This document shows positions 1 through 12,420 of a stretch of 64,000 nt of DNA, piece by piece. A program made the translations under genes and the position numbers. The first letter of the stretch is position 1. Every line of letters begins with the position of its first letter. Origin of the DNA: Kappaphycus alvarezii (Eukaryota; Rhodophyta; Florideophyceae; Gigartinales; Solieriaceae); NCBI GenBank assembly GCA_002205965.3, contig NADL03000697.1, positions 248,001 through 312,000 on the forward strand, written 5' to 3'. Below the pieces are notes generated by a model. It saw only the letters and a program-made list of their open reading frames with translations, made no database searches and was not told the DNA's origin.

Positions 1-370
1 TCTCAAAACAGCACTCTGACAAGGGCGTCATATGCGACCTACAAAACTTCAATCATAGAGCGGTGGGAATTGAGTCTGGCTCTCTTCTTGAAGAGTTGCA
101 AACCAAGCCTGCATTTTGAATATTACAAAACAGCTTCAGTACCGCACATTCCCATCGCATTCCCGCTCCTATCCATTTCAGCCCTATTAGAATAGGCTCA
201 ATTTCCCTCGGTTTACCGCTGGTGCAATATCCGTTCCAATCTCTCAAAACAGCACTCTGACAAGGGCGTCATATGCGACCTACAAAACTTCAATCATAGA
301 GCGGTGGGAATCTAGTCTGGCTCTCTCCTTGTAGAGTTGCAACCAAAGCCTACATTTTGAATATTACAAA
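1..370. repeat. Direct tandem repeat, 241-bp period, cut by the window edge
   Basis: Two near-identical units of about 129 bp lie at 1-129 and 242-370. Both begin TCTCAAAACAGCACTCTGAC and end ATTTTGAATATTACAAA, with only scattered substitutions in the second half. The 112 bp between them (130-241) is not repeated inside the window, so the full period is 241 bp. Unit 1 starts exactly at the window edge, so more units may lie to the left. No coding content is evident. It could be a local segmental duplication or the end of a satellite-like array. Confidence 0.85.
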
Positions 371-1499
371 CCCAAAATGTTCCCCCTATTCGAGTTGCTC
401 AAACTGTTATCCTCACTGTTTTGGCATATTGGTACGAGGACAGGTATTCATACAAGGGTTCACTGGGCTGCTTTGCTGCGAGTGCGAGTCGTGGGGAGGC
501 TAGGAGTCTCGCCAATTTGCATTCAATCCGTAGTGCAAACATGCAGCACAAATAAAAAACCATTTCCACCACAAAAGTGGTTGTTTACTGCAACTGCAAG
601 TGGAACAAAGAGTGATATTCCCACTAGCCTCTGCAGTGGTACAAAGCTGTGGGTGGAAAGCGATACGAGAGTATGATTTGTGGAAATGACAAATCTCCAA
701 CACAACGCCCTGGAACCTTTTATTACTCATTGCAATTTTTCTGTATAAAATTTTCGCCGATTATGTATATTTTCGTGATGTTACAATAGATACTGTATAT
801 TCATCACCTTTACTTTTCTTCGCTTTCCATCGAAAAGTACAGCCCTGACATACCAGAGCATAAACGCCAAAAGGCAACAGTCCTGCGGCTGTAAGATACA
901 CTGTGAAGCGGATCAGTACACCTTGGAAAGAAACTATTCTGAATTCCTTGTAATTCCAGTCTCAAGAATCATAATTCGGTCACGGATCATAATTTGAGAC
1001 AAAAGTTACGCAATGGGTTGCAAACTCGAAAGTTTTTTTTATAAGAGAGAAGATGGGTACTGCGGGATGTTCGGGTTGGCTTGCTGCCAGTGGAACATAG
1101 GATGAAAATTCCCTTTAGCCTGCAAAGTATGGCGGCGGTGGAGAAAATACTATGGTGAAAATGGACGCACTATGCGATAGGTACTGTACTCGATGTTTTC
1201 AAAGCAACCTGTTTGGATCATATTTACTCGTCTATCACGAAAATATTCCGATGGAATAAGGTTACCGTTCATACCATTACAGACAATAATTATGCTGGGA
1301 ATTGGAGGTATTACTTGGATGCCAGGGGAAGGAACCACAGAGATACTGTAAACTACGAGACGAAAAGGGAGAGACAATGCAGTTCGCACTGGCTGACAGC
1401 CAAAGCACTTCAACTCCAGTCTTCGTTGCACAAAGCCCACCCGCAAAACTCTGCGGTTATCAGCCTTAGAAACTCTCGTGGTAAACACTCAATCTTTTT
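371..1499. other. Intergenic stretch without a recognisable gene
   Basis: No convincing coding region is visible; short open frames exist on both strands but none has recognisable motifs. Around 515-600 there is weak similarity to the 22630-22740 segment (a shared TTTGCATTCAA block followed by a GTTTACT motif), suggesting a very old LINE-2-type tail. I would not call it firmly. Confidence 0.4.
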
Positions 1500-1928
1500 T
1501 ATTTCACTGCACAAAGGATGATTTAGCCCAGTCGAAAGGCCTGTTACTCTTTCAACAGGAATGTCACAAAAGGGGTCCACGGGGAGTTCGTTTACTATAA
1601 CAGATAAGCTGGCATATATCCAGTCAACTTGGATGGTAGTAGTGAGAATGTACCTGAAACGTTGCAACAGGTGCTGGAAGCGCTTCACTCAAACAGCGAG
1701 TAACGGGGAGGACAGCAAGAAAACAAGCAACAGTGGAGGTTACTACCAATATGCAGTGTCGCCGCAAAAGAATACCTTGCCCCTTCGAAACCCGTTACAT
1801 CGCGCGGATGGCGACAGCTCCCAAAAGTCCCTTGAAACCGGCGAACGCGGCCAAACACTAGCCTCCGAGCGTTGAGATGGGGACAGGAACTATCTTGAAT
1901 TTTCCCCGAAATTTAGCAAGAGATCTGA
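1500..1928 (-). pseudogene. LINE-2 C-terminal endonuclease domain and 3' tail relic
   Basis: Read on the minus strand, about 1925-1750 gives a decayed peptide (L-A-K-F-R-G ... V-P-V-P-I-S-T-L-G-G) that lines up with the L-A-E-L-P-G-R ... L-F-P-V-A-I-S-L-L-G-G-W-H-P block of the 28430-28965 copy. The 1571-1600 segment matches the GTTTACT-containing 3' tail of the same family. The conserved Trp of GGWHP is replaced by a stop. In this family the domain is the restriction-like endonuclease end of a LINE reverse transcriptase protein. The relic abuts the 3' end of acidic-ORF repeat copy 1 at about 1930, so one element probably inserted next to the other. Confidence 0.6.
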
Positions 1929-1929
1929 T

Positions 1930-3070
1930 AGGGTAAAAATGGCGCACACGAAAAGGCAACCACTAACTACCCGAGGTGAGAGTCCTTGCGAGCGGCTAAA
2001 GTGAAAATGTAGACATTTACATACGATGGCGAGGAGTTGAAGTTAAAGCTGAGTGACTGTTCTAGTAACCAACTATAAATGGGGAGGCCCTACCACCTCG
2101 CTTATAAGCTAGGGAACTGATTGAAGGTTTTGGTTTGAAGTTGATTCCCTACTTGCTTTCCGTCTCATGGAGGAAGCGATTTGCTCCGCTTTATAGACGG
2201 TTTTCAAAACTTCAATCTCGATAACACTACTAAAAGCACCAGAAAAAGTAGGAAAATTGTTTATATGGACACAGCGAGTTTGAAAAAAATACTTAAAAGA
2301 AAACAAATTAAGATACTTCTCATAACCCTCATCCTCTAGATCAAACCCTAGAACTTCCCTTAAAGCATCATATGAAACCACGCAGTTACCAAACATATCC
2401 GTGGATGGCCCCAAATTGCCTACCACTACCTGCAACGAATACAGCTAACTTGAAATACCTCCAAACGTTTTCATGGCCACTACCACCCGGTCCAACCAAT
2501 TCATTCCTTCTCCTCCCATATGACCCTGTATGACATCCCCCTTTTCATCCCCAGACTTCTCATCTTACTCCCTTTTCTCCCCAGACTCTTCTTCGGCCAT
2601 CTCTCCTCCCATCCCGTAGATCAGCCCTGGGGCCACCCACTCCGCGAAGTACTTCCGTGCTTTACCATCTTCCTCTTTCGAGTACCCCCGACTGATTCTT
2701 GTGCTTTGATCTCTACCAGGCGACGAGAAACGAGCTCCGTTCGATGCTTCTGGTTTGACGACGGAGGTAGTCTTCTACGTCGGTTGGGCCCGTAGATAAT
2801 AAAGGGAATACGGTCATAATGCAAAGACAACGGGTTCTGGTAATTAGGGAGAAGCGAGGAGTCCATGCATGATGGCTGCCAGATAGACTGTTATTAATTG
2901 GCAATCTTTTGTTGTTACAGGGACGTAGATAAATGCTAGGTTGTGCCTGACGGGTTTAACGCACCAAAAGGTTCAGATTGGAAGGCCCGCAGAATCGAGA
3001 AGGGAGGAGGAAATTGGTCTAGTTGTGGCGATTAGTGCAAAAAGCCTTTAAAAAGATTATACTAAATACT
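1930..3070 (-). mobile_element. Acidic-ORF repeat (AOR) copy 1
   Basis: This minus-strand copy runs from the conserved 5' leader (revcomp of AAGGCCCGC near 2975) to the 3' end near 1931 (GGTAAAAATGGCGCAC on the plus strand). The N-terminal coding core is at about 2760-2795 (minus), with residues T-D-V-E-D-Y-L-R-R-Q-T. The C-terminal box is near 2330-2375 (minus), reading S-Y-D-A-L-R-E-V-L-G-F-D-L-E-D. The two halves are in different frames with stops between, so the copy is dead. Downstream of the coding part lies the shared non-coding segment. The function of the encoded protein is unknown. Confidence 0.8.
2109..2435 (-). pseudogene. C-terminal part of the AOR acidic protein, extended past its usual stop
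   Basis: This open frame contains the conserved AOR C-terminal box (S-Y-D-A-L-R-E-V-L-G-F-D-L-E-D-E-G) and then reads through into what is non-coding 3' sequence in other copies. Copies 5, 6 and 9 stop shortly after the box. The reading frame beyond about 2320 is therefore probably not functional. No known domain is recognised. Confidence 0.5.
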
Positions 3071-6000
3071 AATTACACCGTAGAAATAGAAAAATCGTTT
3101 CGTCCAATATATTTTAAATTTATAGCTTTTATTATATATCATACTGAATAAATCATCTCACCTTGGTGAACTGCCTTTAAATTGATTTTTTTTGATATAC
3201 TAAACTTAAAGATAAACACAGCAAAAGTAAAAAAGTGTAGAAATCTATTGGGAAGTATATAATGTTTGTGTAAAATGATAATCCATAATATTTCTGATAA
3301 AAGCTACGAAATATTAACAGTGCATTCTCTTTGAAGCGTAATTGGGCCTAAAATCGAATTAAAGTTCTTTAACCGTTCTTATTCCTAGTTCAAAGTCAAT
3401 TAAACCTTCTTTTATTGTTGAACAGGAAAAAGAGATATTTTTGAAAAAAGAGATATTGAATGCTCCACACTAGAGATTTAATTACCTTGACCACATATTC
3501 AACCGACCCGAACTGAATTTGCTTATCGGTGGTAAAGATTTATAAACGAATGTTTAAGGTTGTATAAGTTCAGGATATGTTGGATTAAACTATTATGTAC
3601 AGAAATAAATTGAGTAATGGATAAAGGAAAAGCGTCCACAGAACCTCATTTTGTGATTTATTTGTCTCTTATAATAAGGCAAAAGGGTCTGAACTGAATC
3701 AAATCTATCGGTAAATATCAGAATATCTTCGATAATAGAAAATTAGGGGACGCTTATATCCAAATTAAATATCTAAAAGTAGAAATTGCAACACCTCACT
3801 AACTACGTTTTTAGTTAATGTAAATATAATGGAACAATCAAGTCAAAAAATATACGTACGATCACACTATAATATTGTCGAGGTAAGTGGTCCTTTTTTC
3901 AAATTTGATTCATCAAAGTCATTTATCACATGTTTATTCCTCTACTTGGAGGAATTGACGACGTTGGTTGCGAAAACGTGTAATAATATCTTAGAAACCA
4001 TTTAATAGCTGATCAGTTGGGAGTTTTTGAAGCTCTAATTTCTAAAATGAACAGTACAGTTGTTTTTATTGCCCTATCATCGATACTTGTTATAAATGTA
4101 TGCGGTAAAAACAGATTGGGGTCAAATTTTTGTAACCATCAGTTACGAGTACATTAGAAAGATCTTTAAAAGGTCGTGGGAAGGATATGTATACTCAATG
4201 CTGCTGTAAATGAACGTAATTTGTAATACCGTGGAATCAGTTAGACTGTGACATTACGAGAGGGCATTAAACAAAAATGAAAGGACAATTTGTTACAGAT
4301 ATACATGTGAACTACCCACGAACCTTTAAAGCATTTTAAAGTAAATTTTAGAGTAAAAATCTTAGAACGCCAAAGCTATGCAGTTTTCTCCTGAACAATT
4401 TCTACTCGGGGATAATTGAGCCGAAGGACTCCTATTTACAAAAGCAGAGTATTACTATTCATACCTACTGCTGTCAGTTTCGATTGTTCAAAGCCGTAAA
4501 TCTGAGTAATAAACATTTTATTTTGATGTATTATTTTGCTTTGTAAAGCTCGAATCAATTTTGAGCTGGACATAATAACCCAAATTTTTATCTCCCGAAA
4601 TACGTCTGAGTCCATTATATCTTCTGTACCTGTATGAAAAGCGAACTTATTCAAAAATGTAATCAATGGAAATATATTAATGTCAGATTTAAGTTTTTTT
4701 GAAAAATTTTTCTTCCGCGAAAACAAAGGCTAATTTCGTGAAACAATACCATTTGAGGTCTTAAGTGTGAAAGAAAAAGTGTGAGCACATTTTAAACACA
4801 TCTTGAAATTAACTGGAAAGCGAATTGATTTTACTAAAATTAGCCAAACAGACAATTACTTCTGGATAAAATTGATTTAATTAAATTTATGGGTTTTGCT
4901 TGATTAAAACAAATATGAAAATGAAAAAATCAATATTTTAGATATACATATCTAAAATATTTCTTAATTAGAATTTGAATATATCATTACTGCAAGTTCC
5001 AAACTATTTTAGATTAGTCATTTCTCTTCTCTTTGTTGTATATTGTATTGGAAATTACCCTGCACTAATTTATTAGACTAATATTGATTGCTGAGAGTTT
5101 TATACTTTCGGAAGAAACACATTCCCTACCGCAGTTGCTCAATAGACTTTCAATCCCCTAGAAGAAAAAGCTAAGCAAGTATTCGATTCCTTCCTTCAAA
5201 TTTTGCAATACAATTTTCTCATAATTGGACAAAAAATTTCGTCAGAAAAGTACCAACAAAGCCTTTCAGTTGAATTCATCAATTAGGGAATTTTTAAATG
5301 CTTAAGGGTATTAAAGGCAAATCTTCGGTTTGTAATTTAATATAATATTTTTTGCTGTTTAGAAATTACGAAATGATTGTTTAGTGTGTTTTAATTAAAA
5401 AGTTGTAGAATAAATAGAAATTTCATAGATATGTCAGCTACATTGAGAGAAATTGAATTTTTAATAATTAAACGCCTTTAAACAATGGATATCAATAGGA
5501 GGAGTTTTCTATTCATATACCTAACTGGAAATTTTATTATTTTTCTGAAAAAAGTAAAACTAGGTTGGTTCAAACTTCAGAAACTATCTTCCAATGGGAA
5601 TTTTTAAAAAACAGTTAAAAAAATTAAATAAGATTACGAACGGAAAATACAATGTGTTGTATTCGCAGATTTCAAAAAAAAATTACGGAAAGATTATTAA
5701 ACGAATATAAGGATAAGTAAAATCTTTTAACAGTTGAAGAAAAAAGATTCTTTCATATTCTTTACCACCAACTATTTTTCATGAATGACAAATGAACAGT
5801 ATAAAATGATTTTTGCAGGAGGCCTTTTCTGAAATAGTAGCTTATAATCAGGGATTACATGGTAGGTGTACTTTCAGATTATATCTAGCTTCTACTATAT
5901 ATTTGTGCTCGGAAAGATTTAAAACAAACAAATAAATAAACAAGGAAATGGCTACTGGAAATGTATAATTAATCAACTATTTTCTTAGCTCTTAATTGTT

Positions 6001-9000
6001 TTGGAAACTTTTGCTTGGAAATTGGATCTGACAATTCAAAGAAACATTGACAACTCTTACAAAAATTTATGTATAGGTAGCGCATATAAATGTTACTAGT
6101 TTTTTATTAATAAAATATACTACTTGCTATCATATACAATTAATCCACCTTTACAAACTTAATAGTAGTAAATATTTTTTATTAAAAACTTATTTGTACA
6201 GTTCACTACATAACACAGAAATTGGTTGCCAAAAGGTAAGAGCTTAGTAAACCTGTTTGAAAATATTAAAGATTTATTCATTAATCGATGGTAATATGCC
6301 GAAAAATGGAGTTCCATCTGATTACCGCTTAATATTGGGTAGGTTGAATTGAAATATACCTTACTACAGTAAAACTTTTTTTGGGCTAAGAATATGTAGT
6401 ATTACTATCAGCCCTCAAAAATGTTTTTAAAGATAGTCAGTGAGGGATCTTGAGCTCTATATCGTTCTTTAATTTCAAAATTCAACTTTCTTCTAAATTT
6501 GTGAAATGTAACCGTTATATAGCCGCGTGAGTCTCAACAAAAAGGTTTTTGTAATAGATTTGCTTAATTTGTCTTACAAACAGAGCCGCTGAAAAAGTTC
6601 TGGACGACAACTAAGCTTAAATTTTTCTGCAGATGGGGAATAGATTTTCGAGACGGAACTTTTATGACATAGATGAAGTTTTTAATAATTTTCCATCATT
6701 GGTATCATAATTGTTTATTAGTTTTACTAAAAAATGTGAAAATATCAACTACTCTAATTTTGCAAATTTCTTATTCCTTTCTCTTTTACAAAAGGGTAGA
6801 TCGTAATAGTAAATTGTGTGCCTTTTTTTGGAGTTGAGCCTAAAATAAATTGTAAAAGGGAACTGTAATCCCAGTTTCAGTTCGATTTTGATGTAACAGT
6901 GCTCAAATTATTACTTAAATATAAAATGCAATTATATTTTCCTATTATTTTCGACAATTTAATTATAATACCGTTATTAGGTGTTGATACTCGGGGTTTT
7001 ACCGGCATCGAATTTATATATAAATTATCCTCTTAGACAGCTTGAATTTAATATTATCAATGAAACTACATGTATCGAAGAATCTGTCCAAATGGAAAAG
7101 AGATATTCAATTTCCGGGGATATCGTGAAATTAGACGAATTAATTTCAACAAGGATTCTACTTCGTTTTTGATATTTTCTTATCTCGTTCATCGTCTCTT
7201 GCTTTTAATCTCTCATTACCAAATGACTCCTTGAAATTAGCAAAAGCAGGTTTTAAAATTATCGAAATGAAATGAGTTTTTCTACCAAAAGCATTTATGC
7301 GTTCAATTATATAAGATAGTAAATGATTGCACTATTCGGCTCATATGTTTTTCAATGGAGTTTAAATTGCTGAATTGAATGAGAAAAGCTCAAGAAATAT
7401 TTCCTTGTATCACTTGAGCGTATCGAGATTACTTCTTCTCTCCCAGTTTAAGTAATTAGGTTACTGTTTGCACTAACGATTCATCGACCAGGTCCTATAC
7501 TGAACGATTTCAAAAGATGTGGAACTTGCCTGGGAGGTCATTGCTTCGCGAGAAGCCGTACTCTATTGAAATTTCATTACGAAATTATGATTAGGTACCT
7601 TTAATGGTGAGCGAGGAAAAACTCGAAAGCATCAAAACAAAAATCTTGACCAATATAGCTGATAAGCTGTGGAAGACCCTATTTTTATAAATATTCGACA
7701 TTAAATTGCCTCTTGTTGCTTTTTCACTCCATCGTCTGATAACTTGTTTTTTTGAGCATATCAGATTAGTATTTAAACCTAATAAGTTTAGCCAAATGTG
7801 AACGAAATAGCTACCTTTTATTTCTTGATTGATTTACGTTTGCTCGAAAGTAATCACGCTGTTGAATATTTGCTCTAGTACGGTTGCAATGAAAGTGTAT
7901 CATTAGCTATACGTTACACACCTAAAGTGGGGAAAAATTCTTAAACAAAATACTACTAAAACCATCCATTTATACCTTTGTGATGGAAATAAGACCCAAG
8001 TTTTTTCAGCTACCTTTCTCTATCTAGACTGTTACATATTCCAAAAAATATATAATAATGTCATGCAAATTTGATATATTGGAGACAAAGTGAGTAGATA
8101 ATTTAAAAAGGAATGCTGAAATGTGTGCCAGTAGTGCGCATTTTTTTGTTATTGAGTTTGAAAAAATTGTAACATTTGAAAGCTTCCAAATGAAAGCAAA
8201 TAGAATGAGAGTAAAAATGAGTAACTACACGTAAAATGATATAAAATATACATTCTAGGACAAAAAATACAACGAACTACGACATACTGAAGCGAAATAT
8301 TATTTTGAGATCAATAATAGAGAACTTGATATGAAAATATACAAACGGCCGGACTAGCGATTAATTTAAATTCATAAAAGTTAAGTGTACTAGAAGATTT
8401 TGATTATTTTGAGTTTCTCTGGCAACAAATAAATCCAATAGATATATTTCATTCTAATCTAAACAATCGTGTAGCTAGTTTAAAGTATAGTATATTGAAA
8501 TATAATTGGATCTTTTGTATCTTTTTTAGGTTGTGAAGATATGAAGTATGAGCTACACTGAGTCCCATAAATATGTCATTGGTACCAGTCACTCTGTATT
8601 TAGAGGAGAAAATTGGATATTTTTCATCACTCTCCCTAACAGATTCAACAGGCGTGATTTTTCTTCCTCAGTCTTAGAAATAAAGATTTTCAATTGTTTT
8701 CTTGATTTACAGCATCACTCTACTTAGTCATTGCTGGCCGTTTATCGTAATAATAATTTAAAAGTTCCAATTATTCACCATAAAGCTTTGACAGATTGTT
8801 ATAAGAGGCTATATTTTCCATTATTTCCTAATGTTTACCTCGTACTACGTAATACACTGTGATATAGCTGATTTATTGATCAATTTTCAATCGTAAGAGC
8901 GTTTTCGTACTGATCTGAGACGGATTTTTCGGGAATGTCTCTATTTAACTCAGTGACTTGACTCTTTTTTCGAACTCGTTGGCTACCGAAAAATTAAGAT

Positions 9001-9519
9001 TAAAATCTATTTCAATAGGATTCTTAGGGACAGAAAAAGTGGTAATATTTTTCTTGGGGGTAAGCCCGTACCAACTGTATCATCACGACATAAATATTGA
9101 AAAGTACTAGGACTTAATTGAAAACCTTAATAATTTCTTGATTTTTCTGAAGAAAAAAAAGCAACTTCGAGAATGATGACGAGTGAAGGAAAAATGATGT
9201 TAATCAGATTATTTAAAGCTTTTGTTTCTAATATTTTTTGTTTATATCGAAGTAGAAGATTTTAGTACCTTTTCGAGAAGATTTTTTCAGTGTCTCGTTG
9301 AAAACATGATCACAGTTGCTTCTCATATTTTATTTTGGACCCGAATAAATATTCTAGCTGAATGTTTTAATCCTCATCTACAGTTTTATCAACTATTATC
9401 TATTTATTTAGGAAGAATCGAATTGAATATAAAATACTGTAAATAATAAAACATTGAGCTCAAAAATATGTGTATCATGTCTTATCCACAGCACTCTGAT
9501 AAACTCAAATAGATAATTC
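3071..9519. other. AT-rich desert with no recognisable gene or repeat copy
   Basis: About 6.4 kb of visibly AT-rich sequence. No open frame here has recognisable motifs; the longest ones (for example 4436-4726 minus and 9222-9446 plus) are low-complexity and Ile/Phe/Asn-rich as expected by chance. None of the LINE or AOR families found elsewhere in the window is seen here. A perfect AT palindrome lies at 4932-4961. Confidence 0.6.
4932..4961. repeat. Perfect AT-rich palindrome, 14-bp arms
   Basis: The left arm AATATTTTAGATAT (4932-4945) is followed by a 2-nt spacer AC and its exact reverse complement (4948-4961). The sequence could extrude as a cruciform or form an RNA hairpin. It sits alone in an AT-rich desert with no gene nearby, and AT-rich DNA produces such palindromes more often than balanced DNA. 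Confidence 0.8.
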
Positions 9520-10280
9520 AACTCCTTTGGAAGCCGATTTGCACCGAATCCCCCCTTCTTGCCCCATTTCCAAACCCTGCCATCCTCGTCCCATTACTGT
9601 TGCCCATCTACTTCATTCGGGTCCAACCAACATAGAGGATTACCTCCGTCGCCAAAAAAGAAATAGCCTGACGGAGCTTGTAGACCGTCATACAGCAGAG
9701 CCGAAGAAGAGGACGTATAGGGGTGATACTTGTAACAAGAAGACGGTAAAGCAGAGGGGTGCTTCAAAGATCGGATGGTCCCGGAACTAATATACGAGAT
9801 AGAAAAAGAGGAGGGCTAGGAAGAGTCCGAGGATAGAGAAGAGGACTTTGGAGAGTCCAGGGATGAAGATAGGATTCCAAACCGGGTCGAATTAGAGGGG
9901 AAGGAACGAATTGTATAGATAATGTCGTTCCGACCATGAGCCCGGTTGGAGGGTGAGTTGGATTCCTTGCAGGAATGGTTACAAAATCTCGATCCATTCC
10001 TGAGAATGTATGGAGACTGCATAGATAGTTATGAAGCCCCGGGGAAGTTATAAGTTCCTATTTTTTTTAGAAAAAGATTTTGTTAGTTTCTGTCAAGTAA
10101 TTTTTGTCAAAATTAGCTGCGTCCATATGAAGTCGGTTACTGCGTTTTCTGACACTTCTAGTATTTTTTTTTCGGTATGTTAGTTTTAGAGAAGGTTTAC
10201 ATAAACTGCATGAATTGCTTACTTCAAGGGAGGAAAGAAAAGCTAGGAGTTTACTTCGAACCAAGAAACTTCGATCAGTT
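9520..10280 (+). mobile_element. Acidic-ORF repeat (AOR) copy 2
   Basis: Plus-strand copy lacking most of the 5' leader and the last part of the 3' segment. The coding core reads G-P-T-N-I-E-D-Y-L-R-R-Q-K at about 9609-9650. It is followed by the acidic, Glu-rich stretch (about 9790-9900) in broken frames. The 3' segment is recognisable by GCGTCCATATGAAG (near 10120), the GAATTGCTTACTTCAAGGGAGG block (near 10215) and AAAGAAAAGCTAGGAG. The copy ends near 10280, just before a LINE-2 relic. The C-terminal box is not in a readable frame. Confidence 0.75.
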
Positions 10281-10316
10281 TTGTAGACTAAAAGCGAGGT
10301 ATCAGAGCCTGATTCT

Positions 10317-10823
10317 TTAGATCATTTTGCTAGAGAAAAAAAATACTTTCACTATCACTCCTCGCCTGTTTCCGTTAACATCTACTGTACAGTACCAATT
10401 TATTCGCCTGCTGCACCTCTCATCCCTGGTAGTTGGCGGTGTCCTTTCCCGTTGACGCCATTTTATTCTGACTGCTCTACTCAAGACAGCTCTTTCCAAC
10501 CCCGTGACAATGAAGAAAGACTCTAGATGCCATCCTCCTACGGTGGAGAGTAGAACAGAGAGGAGCCTGACAGTCTCGGGCGATACGGAAATTGAACTTT
10601 GGTACCTTCTGTGATTTTCTGTCATAAAAGAGTTAAAAATAGTTAGAGGGTTGAAGTTTCGAATGATGCAGGGGGCGATAACTTGTGGGTTGACGATGGT
10701 AACGTCGAAATAGCCCATTTCACCGCCCTTCTTGCTGCTTTGATGTCTGGCTCTGTCCTGTGAAATTGTGCAAGTCGAGAACATATAACGGGGTGACTTG
10801 CAGCTCTGGAGAGGTCGCCTCAT
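10317..10823 (-). pseudogene. LINE-2 restriction-like endonuclease domain, relic
   Basis: A minus-strand open frame of 168 codons carries F-D-V-T-I-V-N-P, then F-N-P-L-T, then E-N-H-R-R-Y-Q, then L-L-S-T-V-G-G-W-H-L-E-S. This is the pattern of the C-terminal RLE (PD-(D/E)xK-type) domain of LINE proteins lacking an N-terminal AP endonuclease: an Asp-containing beta strand, a Lys/Arg-Tyr helix and a GGWH turn. The same order occurs in the copies at 28430-28965 and 1500-1928. The expected Lys before the Tyr is not clearly kept. The residues after the GGWH block run into basic sequence unlike the other copies, so the C-terminus is altered. No RT lies in frame upstream, so this is a 5'-truncated fragment. 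Confidence 0.6.
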
Positions 10824-10874
10824 AAACAGAGAGCTTAACTATCATTCCAAACAATGTGCTCTCTTCCGTACCAA

Positions 10875-10890
10875 ATATATATATATATAT
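10875..10890. repeat. AT dinucleotide microsatellite (8 units)
   Basis: Eight consecutive AT units. It sits between the LINE-2 relic and the diverged LINE-1 relic and has no evident function. Confidence 0.9.
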
Positions 10891-11289
10891 AGTAATTGAG
10901 GTGACACCTGTGAATGTCCAAAGTTTCGAGGATTGATTTCCTTGTCAAGGGGTCCCTCATGCGAATATAGGCACCTGGCAGAAGTTCTGCATCAAGATAG
11001 GAAACAGTTTATTCGGGATGTGCGTTTTCAAACCTAGAAAAAGAGAGTAGTGGAAACAATCATTCGATCTTTGTAGTTTATTTGATTCTCAGAAGGCTTA
11101 CGTGCGCTCAGAGGAGGAAAAGGCGCATTTCAGAGGGAACAAGGGTGTGGTCCCGACGAGAGTAAGGGAGGCAGGGATGCAGATGGGCTTCCTATATGCG
11201 GGAAAAAAGGTGTTGATCTTAACGACGGTGGGAACATGCTCTTAGATGCGCCGAGGAGGAGTATGATAGAATCTAGTCGGAAAGACGCT

Positions 11290-12420
11290 GTGAATGAACC
11301 TGAAGATCTTGCATGTCGTGCAGGCAAAAAATGAATCGAGTACCAAATTCGTGAAAGTCTTGATGGGGAAGGCTATTACCGCGCCTAGTGGCGTGGGCGG
11401 CAAGGTTGCGGAAGAAATGAAATTCTCCGTTCGCGAGGGCACCGTATATATCGATTTCTATTGTAATCACAGGATGTAATAGGAAGGGAAAACTTCCCCG
11501 TAGTGCGAATGGTTTCGGCGTTCGGCGAGGGCTGCTGCGGACCTGGACAGAGCGCCGCGGTGGATTAGGGACAGGAAGAGGGGATGGGTGAGAGTAACAT
11601 CCAAGGCCAGATCTTTGTCATCTAGACCGTAACACCCTGGACTGCAAACTTCAGCACGAGCGCCGAAGGCGAAGAATCGGAGTTTAATCCAGATCTGTAA
11701 CAGCATGACGTCTGCATTATAGCTGTGAAGCAGACAAGTCTCTACAACACACTCAACCGTGTCCTGCAACAGATCGGAGAGGGTGTTCCAGTATATCAGC
11801 AATGCCAACTCCCTTGCAGAAGCGGTGTAAAGCATTGCGAGGAATAATCATACTTGCGAGTAAGAGCATGCTTACTATTGAAATGTAGAAGCGAGGCCAT
11901 CCCATTAGAGTTCTTTGAACAGACGGGATAGTGTGAATCGCCAGGAAAGAGAGGCATACCGAGACGGAGGGATAAAAACACAATCCACCCTTAGGATGAG
12001 AGGTACGTGCCGCGTTGAGGGCGGGAGAATGAAGAACACAGAGCAACAGGAGTGTTTGCAGGAAGAGAGCAAGCGGGACCGGTTGGCGTCAGATAAAGAC
12101 AGGAAAAGATGGTCAAATTTCGATGAGAGCAGTTCCGATGTGGTAGTGAATTCGAAGGGTTCACCATAGAGCGGGGACTTACAGCGCTGGAAAAGAGCAG
12201 TGCTGATCAGGGCAGAGGAAAGTAATGGATGGTGGATTTTGAGCAGGGAAACAACAGCCCAGGGCCCTTCCTTGATGTGAACGTCGGCGGAAAACACGAG
12301 GAGAGCAGAGAACAGGCGAAATGAATCGATAATAGAGGCAACGTAGGCATTTTCTTCTATAAAAGTAGCCAAAAGTAAGTCAAGGCCGCCTTCGGAGATC
12401 AGAAGGGGGCTTCGCCCCAG
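11290..12420 (-). pseudogene. Diverged LINE-1 relic: thumb/linker plus RLE domain (copy F)
   Basis: Minus-strand fragments align in order with the intact LINE-1. Positions 12372-11905 give A-Y-V-A-S-I-I-D-S-F-R-L and F-Q-R-C-K-S-P, matching A-Y-A-A-S-V-I-D-S-F-R-L and F-E-R-C-S-S-P. Next come N-A-L-H-R-F-C-K-G-V-G-I and E-H-P-L. Positions 11835-11467 give L-A-L-D-V-T-L-T-H-P and L-A-E-R-R-N-H-S-H-Y-G, equivalent to the RLE residues of LINE-1. Finally D-F-H-E-F-G-T-R-F matches the protein end. The CCHC knuckle has lost its cysteines. Three or more frameshifts are needed to join the pieces. The copy is an old subfamily member, far more diverged than the copies at 20.3 and 38.3 kb. Confidence 0.75.
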
